A DNA stretch of 6,740 nt from contig JAZSFX010000011.1 of the NCBI GenBank assembly GCA_045532455.1, forward strand, positions 1 through 6,740, in the 5' to 3' direction. The notes under the pieces were generated by a model, which saw nothing but the letters and a program-made list of their open reading frames with translations, was not told the DNA's origin and did no database searches. The position numbers and the translations under genes were made by a program. The DNA is from Ornithomonoglobus_A sp045532455 (GTDB lineage: Bacteria; Bacillota; Clostridia; UBA1381). The first letter of the stretch is position 1, and each line of letters opens with the position of its first letter. This document shows positions 1-5,273 of the stretch, piece after piece.

Positions 1-1505
1 GCTTTACCTTCTGTGATTTTTGTAAGAATTTCGAGCATTCTCTTTGTACCTACACGGCAAGGAGTACATTTACCGCAGGATTCGTCGCATATAAATTCCA
101 TATAGAATTTAGCAACATCAACCATACAGTTATCCTCGTCCATAACGATAGCACCGCCCGAACCCATCATAGAGCCTTTTGCAACAAGGTTGTCGAAGTC
201 GATTGGTTCGTCAAGACTTTCCTTAGTTAAGCAACCGCCCGAAGGGCCGCCTGTCTGGATAGCTTTGAATTCTTTATTATCAGGGATACCGCCACCGATA
301 TCGTATATAAGCTCACGTAATGTTGTACCCATAGGGATTTCAACAAGACCAACGTTGTTAACCTTACCGCCAAGAGCAAATACCTTTGTACCCTTTGAAT
401 TTTCTGTTCCACATGAAGCAAAAGCTTGGGCACCCTCACGAAGTATGTATGGAACACAAGCAAGTGTTTCAACGTTGTTTACTATTGTAGGCTTGCCCCA
501 CAAACCTTTTACTGCAGGGAATGGTGGACGTGGACGCGGCATACCTCTCTTGCCCTCAATAGAGTTAAGAAGTGCAGTTTCTTCACCGCAGACAAACGCA
601 CCTGCACCAAGTCTGATATGAGCCTGGAAGCTAAAACCGCTTCCCATTATATTTTCGCCAAGTATTCCCATTTCATTCATTTGGTCGATCGCATTCTGCA
701 AACGTTTTACAGCGATAGGATATTCGGCACGAACATAGAAATAACCCTCTGATGCTCCAATTGCATAACCTGCAATCATCATACCCTCAAGAACTGCAAA
801 TGGATTACCCTCAAGTATTGAACGGTCCATGAATGCACCAGGGTCGCCCTCGTCGCCATTACATACAACATATTTCTGGTCTGATTCGTTTGCATATGCA
901 AATGACCATTTACGTCCTGATGGGAAACCTGCACCACCACGACCGCGAAGACCTGCTGCAAGAACTTCGTCAATAACTTCTTTAGGGTCCATAGATAAAG
1001 CACGCTTAAGTCCTTTAAAAGCACCCTCACCCATAGCTTCGTTTATATCTTCAGGATTGATAACACCACAACCATGAAGCGCAATTCTCTTTTGCTTCTT
1101 GTAGAAGTTAATATCATCCTGCTTAACAACTTTTTCGTTTGTTAAAGGCTCAACATATAGTAAACGTTCAACAATTTCTCCGCCCTTTATATCCTTTTCG
1201 AATATTTCTTCTACATCTTCTACTTTCACAAGGCGGTATAGTGTGTCTTCAGGGAATATTTTAACAAATGGACCTTGTGAACAGAAACCAAAACAACCAA
1301 CAATGTTAACGCTAACTTTATCCTCTAAATTGTTGCTCTTGATTAATCTTTCAAATTTTTCCTTAATGTCCATAGAATTTGAAGATAGACAACCTGTTCC
1401 GCCGCAAAGAAGTATAGCACGCTTACCGTCAGCACCGTTTATTTTATTTTCAAGAGCTTCGGTACAGCTACATATTTTAGCATCTAATTCTGCAAATGTT
1501 TTCAT
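1..1505 (-). CDS. hydB: NuoF-like NADH-binding flavoprotein subunit, HydB/HndC type, 3' end cut by window edge
   Basis: The frame reads open from ATG at 1505 to the window edge, giving residues 1-501 of a protein usually near 600. An N-terminal thioredoxin-like [2Fe-2S] domain shows C34-x4-C39 and C71-x3-C75. The NuoF core follows: the nucleotide/FMN glycine-rich motif GRGGAGFP at 188-195, CNGDEGDPGAF at 215-225, CGEETAL at 306-312, and the start of the [4Fe-4S] site SCGKCTPCR with C477, C480 and C483. The fourth cluster cysteine and any C-terminal ferredoxin domain lie beyond the window. In this family the subunit oxidises or reduces NAD(P)H at FMN and passes electrons along Fe-S clusters. 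The fused N-terminal [2Fe-2S] domain is typical of soluble HydB/HndC subunits rather than of complex I NuoF. The start overlaps the hydC stop by one base (TAATG), and GGAGGT lies 8 nt upstream, so translation is probably coupled. The electron-bifurcating [FeFe]-hydrogenase role is inferred; a formate dehydrogenase-linked NADH module is the main alternative. Confidence 0.93.
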   Translation of the reverse strand, partial: MKTFAELDAKICSCTEALENKINGADGKRAILLCGGTGCLSSNSMDIKEKFERLIKSNNLEDKVSVNIVGCFGFCSQGPFVKIFPEDTLYRLVKVEDVEEIFEKDIKGGEIVERLLYVEPLTNEKVVKQDDINFYKKQKRIALHGCGVINPEDINEAMGEGAFKGLKRALSMDPKEVIDEVLAAGLRGRGGAGFPSGRKWSFAYANESDQKYVVCNGDEGDPGAFMDRSILEGNPFAVLEGMMIAGYAIGASEGYFYVRAEYPIAVKRLQNAIDQMNEMGILGENIMGSGFSFQAHIRLGAGAFVCGEETALLNSIEGKRGMPRPRPPFPAVKGLWGKPTIVNNVETLACVPYILREGAQAFASCGTENSKGTKVFALGGKVNNVGLVEIPMGTTLRELIYDIGGGIPDNKEFKAIQTGGPSGGCLTKESLDEPIDFDNLVAKGSMMGSGGAIVMDEDNCMVDVAKFYMEFICDESCGKCTPCRVGTKRMLEILTKITEGK

Positions 1506-1990
1506 TATTCAACACCTCCGGCACGATAGTTTTCAATTATAGAAGGTACCATATCTACTGATAGCTTCGGATACACCTTTCCGTTAATGGTAACTGCAGG
1601 CGCAATACCGCAAGCACCAATACATCTTAGAGCGTCGATTGTAAACATTCCGTCATCAGTTGTCTGACCGGGAGCAATACCAAGAATTTCGCTAAACTTG
1701 TCCATAACAAGTTGTGCACCCTTAACATAGCACGCTGTTCCCATACAACATCCAATAACATACTTTCCCTTTGGTTTTAGTGAGAAGAATGAATAGAAAG
1801 TTACAACACCGTAAATTTCTGCCACAGAAATTCCTGTTTTTTCAGATACTATTTGCTGAACATCCAGCGGAATATATCCATATTCGTTTTGAATATCACT
1901 AAGTATCATCATAAGTGGAGTCTTTTCATTTGCGTATCTATCACATATTTCGCAAATTTTCTTAACTCCTGTTTCGCTAATATGAGCCAT
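1505..1990 (-). CDS. hydC: NuoE-like [2Fe-2S] subunit, HydC/HndA type
   Basis: This 161-residue protein matches the 24-kDa NuoE family in length and layout. A helical N-terminal part (about 1-70, including the family-like stretch EIYGVVTFYSFF at 58-69) precedes a thioredoxin-like [2Fe-2S] domain. The four cluster ligands are visible as C82-x4-C87 and C123-x3-C127. In characterised complexes it binds the NuoF-like subunit and carries one [2Fe-2S] cluster; it acts in the cytoplasm. The start is supported by AGGAGGGG at 1998-2005, 7 nt from the ATG. It is the first gene of the unit: two candidate promoters and a Rex-like operator lie upstream, and hydB follows with a one-base overlap. Family membership is secure. 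Assignment to a bifurcating hydrogenase (HydABC) rather than an NADP-reducing hydrogenase (Hnd) or formate dehydrogenase is inferred from the neighbouring HydB-type subunit, because the catalytic subunit is outside the window. Confidence 0.94.
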   Translation of the reverse strand: MAHISETGVKKICEICDRYANEKTPLMMILSDIQNEYGYIPLDVQQIVSEKTGISVAEIYGVVTFYSFFSLKPKGKYVIGCCMGTACYVKGAQLVMDKFSEILGIAPGQTTDDGMFTIDALRCIGACGIAPAVTINGKVYPKLSVDMVPSIIENYRAGGVE

Positions 1991-2051
1991 TATGTGTCCC
2001 CTCCTGAATATAAAATTTTGCAGTTATACACTGTTTATATACAACATATAT

Positions 2052-2080
2052 ATTCTATCATAAAACGTAATAAAAAGCAA
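2052..2080 (-). promoter_or_regulatory. Candidate sigma-A promoter of hydCB, proximal
   Basis: On the minus strand, TTGCTT (2075-2080) and TAGAAT (2052-2057) are separated by 17 bp, with a TG one base before the -10 (extended -10). This would start RNA near 2045, about 40 nt before the hydC Shine-Dalgarno. It is a good match to consensus, but the region is very AT-rich, so a chance match is possible. Confidence 0.5.
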
Positions 2081-2110
2081 ACCTTTTTTGCGTTTTTTAA
2101 ATAATTCTAT

Positions 2111-2119
2111 ATTATACCA
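2111..2119 (-). promoter_or_regulatory. Candidate extended -10 promoter of hydCB, distal
   Basis: The minus strand carries TGG directly followed by a perfect TATAAT (2111-2116), an extended -10 element. No good -35 is seen at 16-18 bp upstream (AAAAAT at 2134-2139), so activity would rest on the extended -10. The expected start is near 2104. The Rex-like operator overlaps the -35 region of this promoter, which suits repression by occlusion. Confidence 0.45.
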
Positions 2120-2137
2120 AAATTTACATGCATATTT

Positions 2138-2155
2138 TTGTTAATTATTTAACAC
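2138..2155. promoter_or_regulatory. Candidate Rex operator upstream of hydCB
   Basis: TTGTTAATTATTTAACAC fits the Rex consensus TTGTTAA-N4-TTAACAA with one mismatch, in the last base. Rex proteins sense the NADH/NAD+ ratio: they bind this inverted repeat when NADH is low and release it when NADH rises. Control of hydrogenase and fermentation genes by Rex is well established in Clostridia. The site overlaps the -35 region of the distal hydC promoter and lies about 58 bp upstream of the proximal -35. The sequence match is seen directly; binding is inferred. Confidence 0.65.
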
Positions 2156-2226
2156 AAATATTCCAAAAACCATACTGTCAAATATAATTAGATTACTTTC
2201 CGCACAACAATTCAACCTGTAAACAT

Positions 2227-2257
2227 AAAAAAAATAGGAACAAGTATAACTTGTTCC
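2227..2257 (-). terminator. Rho-independent terminator after tRNA-Arg
   Basis: A perfect 8-bp stem (GGAACAAG/CTTGTTCC, 2237-2244 with 2250-2257) encloses a 5-nt loop. On the minus strand it is followed, after TA, by eight T residues (2227-2234). It starts 7 nt downstream of the tRNA discriminator base and ends the tRNA transcript. Confidence 0.9.
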
Positions 2258-2264
2258 GATTTTA

Positions 2265-2338
2265 TACGCCCGAAGGGATTCGAACCCCCGACCTACTGGT
2301 TCGTAGCCAGTCACTCTATCCAGCTGAGCTACGAGCGC
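2265..2338 (-). tRNA. tRNA-Arg, anticodon ACG
   Basis: The 74-nt sequence folds as a full cloverleaf: a 7-bp acceptor stem, a 4-bp D stem with a 9-nt loop, a 5-bp anticodon stem (ACTGG/CCAGT) with loop CTACGAA, a 5-nt variable region, and a T arm with loop TTCGAAT. Anticodon ACG, with A34 expected to be edited to inosine by TadA, reads CGN arginine codons. A20 in the D loop is the known bacterial arginine identity base. The discriminator is A73, and no CCA is encoded, so the CCA-adding enzyme must supply it. Five G-U pairs are needed (1-72, 5-68, 10-25, 49-65, 50-64), which is rather many. The gene stands alone, with its own consensus promoter and terminator. Confidence 0.95.
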
Positions 2339-2356
2339 ATTTTTTCAACAAAAGCA

Positions 2357-2385
2357 ATTATACCACAATAAACAGACGTTGTCAA
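2357..2385 (-). promoter_or_regulatory. Consensus sigma-A promoter of tRNA-Arg
   Basis: The minus strand has TTGACA (2380-2385), a 17-bp spacer and TATAAT (2357-2362): a perfect match at both hexamers with ideal spacing, plus a TG extended -10. An A/T-rich stretch precedes the -35. The start is expected near 2350, leaving about a 12-nt leader before the mature tRNA end for RNase P to remove. Confidence 0.93.
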
Positions 2386-2418
2386 GTGCTTTTTATAAAT
2401 TACACCTTTAATTTTGGC

Positions 2419-2457
2419 AAAATTTATTCCCCTCAATTTAAGTATCAAGGGGAATAA
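2419..2457 (-). terminator. Terminator hairpin after asnB
   Basis: A 10-bp stem (2424-2433 with 2448-2457, core CCCC/GGGG) begins 6 nt beyond the asnB stop. The minus strand then reads A followed by four T. The T tract is short, so termination may be incomplete, though the G/C core is stable and A/T pairing can extend the stem past one mismatch. Confidence 0.7.
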
Positions 2458-2462
2458 TTTTA

Positions 2463-4313
2463 TTATACAATGCGCGGGTTAAATTTTTCTAAAAGATAAT
2501 TAACCTGAACAATGTAACCTATAAACTGCGGCATTGCCATCAGCTGACCAAAGAATGGCTTTGAATAATCAAAAGTTCCGTTTATAACGCTTTGAAGCTT
2601 TTGCTTATCGCATAATGCTAAAATAGGCGCATTATTATTAATGATAATATCTGATAACATTTCTTTTACTGCTTTTTCGTAGTGAGGATTATGTGTTTTA
2701 GGATACGGACTTTTACGTCTTGTACGCACGTCTTCGGGCAGTATTCCCTTTGCCGCCTCACGCAGTACATTTTTTGATATGTTATCCTTATTCTTCATAC
2801 TCCACGGAATGTTCCACACATACTGCACAAGATTATGGTCGCAAAACGGAACTCTTACCTCAAGACCGCTTGCCATACTCATTCTGTCCTTTCTATCGAG
2901 AAGATTTGACATAAACCACATTATATTAAGATACGAAATTTCACGTCTACGCTTTTCCTCATCATTATCACCATCGTACGCAGGAACTTGCGCTATAGAC
3001 TCCTCGTATCGCTGTGATGAGTATTCTTCTATTTTAAGAGTATCTCTCACACAATCAAGCAGAATGTTGTTTCTGCAACCAAGGTCATAGCACCATGGGA
3101 ATGCACGTGTTTTGAATGCCTTTTCATCCCTGAACCATGGATAGCCGCCAAAAATCTCATCCGAACACTCACCTGATAATATAACGGTATGTTTTTTCTT
3201 TATTTCCCGACAAAAATACAACAGCGATGCATCAACGTCTGCCATACCGGGTAAATCCTTGGCAACAAAAGCTTCGTATAAAAGCTCTGTGAGTTTTGAC
3301 GTGGGACAAGTTAAATATGTGTGGTTTGTTTTAAATTCATTGACCATTCTTGGCACCCAGATTGTATCGGAATCAGGTTGGAAATTCGAAGCCTTAAAAT
3401 ACTTGGAATTGTCCTCATAATCAAACGAATATGTGGAAAGTTGCTTATTCTCCTTTGCAAACTCCATTGCTGCAACTGCAGTTATTACACTTGAATCCAA
3501 GCCGCCTGAGAGTAATGTTCCCACACTCACGTCCGAAACAAGCTGACGTTTTATGCTATCATATAACAAATCGTGTGTTTTTTGTATTGTAGTATCGTAA
3601 TCATCTGTATGCTCATGGCTTTCTAAATTCCAATATCTTTTTAATCTTACCCTATCACGCGTGATTATAAGATAATGCGCAGATTGCAGTTCTTTTATAT
3701 CCTTAAACACACCCATTCCCGATGTCCGTGCCGGACTCATTCCAAATATTTCGCATAATCCATCTCTGTCGAGTTTTGGCTCAACACCAGGATATTCAAA
3801 CAATGTTTTTATTTCTGACGCAAAAATCAAAGTATTATCTCTCATGGTGTAAAACAGCGGTTTAACACCAAAACGGTCTCTGCACAAAAATACCCTCTGA
3901 CGCATTGAGTCCCATATTGCAAATGCATATATACCGTTGAGATATTTTGTACATTCCTCACCATAATGTATATATGAATACAGCAAAACCTCTGTGTCGG
4001 AATTTGTGGTAAATTTGTATCCATATGTTTTTAGCTGATTTTTTATCTGGTCTGTATTATACAACTCACCATTATATGTTATTGTAAATTCATACCCCTC
4101 AACAGTTCTTTTTAAGGGTTGTTTTCCGTTTTCTATATCTATTACAGACAGTCTGCTATGCCCGAACACTGCATGCTCTCCAACATATTCTCCCCATTCA
4201 TCAGGTCCTCTGTGGCGCAGTGTTTTTGCCATTTTATGTATTAGTGCCCTATTCTCGCCATCGTTTACTATATAATTTTCCTTAAAGCCAATATATCCGC
4301 AAATTCCACACAT
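2463..4313 (-). CDS. asnB: Glutamine-hydrolysing asparagine synthetase, class II
   Basis: This 616-residue cytoplasmic enzyme makes asparagine from aspartate, glutamine and ATP, releasing glutamate, AMP and pyrophosphate. The N-terminal glutaminase domain (about 2-200) shows the nucleophile C2 in MCGICGY, then RHRGPDEWGEY, HSRLSVID, NGELYN (81-86) and D106. The synthetase domain carries the ATP pyrophosphatase loop SGGLDSS (269-275), SGECSDEIFGGYPWF and the C-terminal DRMSMASGLEVRVPFCDH block. The length is ordinary for bacterial AsnB. A start 9 bp upstream (4322) is also open, but it would add Met-Pro-Cys and bury the catalytic cysteine, which must follow the initiator Met. GGAGG at 4324-4328 lies 1 nt from that upstream ATG and 10 nt from the ATG at 4313. 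It sits between the sigG terminator and its own terminator, so it is probably expressed alone. No T-box leader fits in the short upstream gap. Confidence 0.95.
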   Translation of the reverse strand: MCGICGYIGFKENYIVNDGENRALIHKMAKTLRHRGPDEWGEYVGEHAVFGHSRLSVIDIENGKQPLKRTVEGYEFTITYNGELYNTDQIKNQLKTYGYKFTTNSDTEVLLYSYIHYGEECTKYLNGIYAFAIWDSMRQRVFLCRDRFGVKPLFYTMRDNTLIFASEIKTLFEYPGVEPKLDRDGLCEIFGMSPARTSGMGVFKDIKELQSAHYLIITRDRVRLKRYWNLESHEHTDDYDTTIQKTHDLLYDSIKRQLVSDVSVGTLLSGGLDSSVITAVAAMEFAKENKQLSTYSFDYEDNSKYFKASNFQPDSDTIWVPRMVNEFKTNHTYLTCPTSKLTELLYEAFVAKDLPGMADVDASLLYFCREIKKKHTVILSGECSDEIFGGYPWFRDEKAFKTRAFPWCYDLGCRNNILLDCVRDTLKIEEYSSQRYEESIAQVPAYDGDNDEEKRRREISYLNIMWFMSNLLDRKDRMSMASGLEVRVPFCDHNLVQYVWNIPWSMKNKDNISKNVLREAAKGILPEDVRTRRKSPYPKTHNPHYEKAVKEMLSDIIINNNAPILALCDKQKLQSVINGTFDYSKPFFGQLMAMPQFIGYIVQVNYLLEKFNPRIV

Positions 4314-4371
4314 ACAAGGCATACCTCCATTTATACAAATTTTCTTGCTATTGCATAATATGTTTTTTTCT

Positions 4372-4422
4372 AAAAAATGTGTCGTATAGACTTAAACAAA
4401 AAATTTAAGCTTATACGACACA
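4372..4422 (-). terminator. Strong rho-independent terminator after sigG
   Basis: A long inverted repeat pairs 4378-4388 with 4412-4422 (11 bp) and 4391-4396 with 4404-4409 (6 bp), separated by a 2-base imperfect step and closed by a 7-nt loop. On the minus strand six T residues follow directly (4372-4377). It begins 7 nt past the sigG stop and should insulate asnB from the sporulation cluster. Confidence 0.92.
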
Positions 4423-4429
4423 ACTTTCA

Positions 4430-5200
4430 TTATACATATTTGCGCATTTGCTTTAAGGCAGATTTTTCGAGTCTTGATACCTGTGCCTGAGAAATGCCTA
4501 TTTCATTTGCAACCTCCATCTGCGTTTTACCCTGAAAAAATCTTAAATTAAGGATATGCTTTTCTCTGTCCTCAAGGTGCTTCATTGCTTCATTTAACGC
4601 TATGTTTTCGAGCCATGTTTCGTCGGTGCTTTTGTTGTCTTTAACCTGGTCCATAACGTATATTGCCTCGCCACCATCGTGATATATAGGCTCAAACAAA
4701 GAAACGGGGTCTGCTATTGCATCAAGTGCAAAAACCACTTCTTCGGGACTAAGTTCGAGCACTTTTGCTATTTCTGCAATTGTTGGCTCTTTTGAGTTTT
4801 TATTTATAAGGCTCTCCTTAACGTGTAACGCTTTATATGCAATATCCTTAAGTGAACGACTCACACGAATTGCATTGTTATCTCTCAGATAACGACGTAT
4901 TTCGCCAATTATCATGGGTACTGCGTATGTGGAAAACTGAACATTCTGGCTTAAATCGAAATTATCTATTGCTTTTATTAATCCAATACAACCCACCTGA
5001 AACAAATCGTCTGCATTTTCGCCTCTATTATTAAAGCGTTGTATAACACTTAATACAAGCCTTAAATTACCCTTTACAAATGTTTCGCGCGCTACTGTAT
5101 CTCCTTGCTTGATTTTTATAAAAAGTTCATCCTTTTCTGCTCTTGAAAGAACAGGAAGTTTGGATGTATTTACTCCGCAAATCTCTACTTTATTATTCAT
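4430..5200 (-). CDS. sigG: RNA polymerase sigma-G factor, late forespore
   Basis: This 256-residue sigma-70 family protein directs late gene expression in the engulfed forespore. It has the sigma-G hallmark N-terminus KVEICGVNTSKLPVL (4-18), then region 2 with NLRLVLSVIQRFNNRGE, DDLFQVGCIGLIKAIDNFD and FSTYAVPMIIGEIRRYLRDN (about 45-109). Region 3 includes VSRSLKDIAYKAL (114-126), and the region 4.2 helix-turn-helix is TQMEVANEIGISQAQVSRLE (226-245). The start at 5200 is chosen for three reasons: the protein then begins like Bacillus subtilis SigG; AAGGAGG (5209-5215) lies 8 nt upstream; and an upstream in-frame ATG at 5233 has no Shine-Dalgarno and falls at or before the predicted RNA start. 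It follows sigE by 73 bp, the conserved spoIIGA-sigE-sigG order. It may be read from the spoIIG promoter and from a sigma-F/G-like promoter candidate in the gap. In B. subtilis its activity is also held back by anti-sigma factors. Confidence 0.97.
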   Translation of the reverse strand: MNNKVEICGVNTSKLPVLSRAEKDELFIKIKQGDTVARETFVKGNLRLVLSVIQRFNNRGENADDLFQVGCIGLIKAIDNFDLSQNVQFSTYAVPMIIGEIRRYLRDNNAIRVSRSLKDIAYKALHVKESLINKNSKEPTIAEIAKVLELSPEEVVFALDAIADPVSLFEPIYHDGGEAIYVMDQVKDNKSTDETWLENIALNEAMKHLEDREKHILNLRFFQGKTQMEVANEIGISQAQVSRLEKSALKQMRKYV

Positions 5201-5237
5201 AGCTTCATCCTCCTTTATGGCTGTAACATTCATATTT

Positions 5238-5267
5238 TATTTTTACAGCTATGTACGAAAGATGAGC
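5238..5267 (-). promoter_or_regulatory. Candidate sigma-F/sigma-G-type promoter of sigG
   Basis: The minus strand has GCTCA (5263-5267), a 15-bp spacer and TGTAAAAATA (5238-5247). These match the B. subtilis sigma-F consensus GYWTA and GGNRANANTW with one mismatch each at the expected spacing. In B. subtilis sigG is transcribed by sigma-F holoenzyme and then sigma-G, so the position makes biological sense. RNA would start near 5231, about 15 nt before the Shine-Dalgarno. The elements are short and AT-rich, so this is a prediction only. Confidence 0.45.
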
Positions 5268-5273
5268 TTTTAA

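Noticed and set aside
190..1077. Several plus- and minus-strand frames of 80-143 residues within hydB
   Set aside because: All are shadows of the continuous hydB frame, which carries the family motifs throughout.
2176..2188. TTGACA on the minus strand (2176-2181) and TATAAT on the plus strand (2183-2188)
   Set aside because: Neither has a partner hexamer at 16-18 bp; the minus-strand -10 position reads TTTGTG. They are treated as chance matches in AT-rich DNA.
1991..2264. Possible small gene between hydC and the tRNA
   Set aside because: The stretch holds regulatory elements and AT-rich DNA; the frames there have no Shine-Dalgarno or recognisable protein features.
2251..2457. Plus-strand reading frame of 68 residues containing GIRTPDLLVRSQSLYPAEL
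   Set aside because: This is the well-known spurious translation antisense to a tRNA gene; it covers the tRNA-Arg here and has no independent coding support.
4323..4377. Possible sigma-E promoter (ACATATT-like -35) upstream of asnB
   Set aside because: No sequence resembling the sigma-E -10 occurs at 13-15 bp downstream; the nearest A/T-rich candidate is about 21 bp away and matches poorly.
4323..4430. T-box or other riboswitch leader for asnB
   Set aside because: The gap is too short and is filled mostly by the sigG terminator; no T-box core motif is visible.
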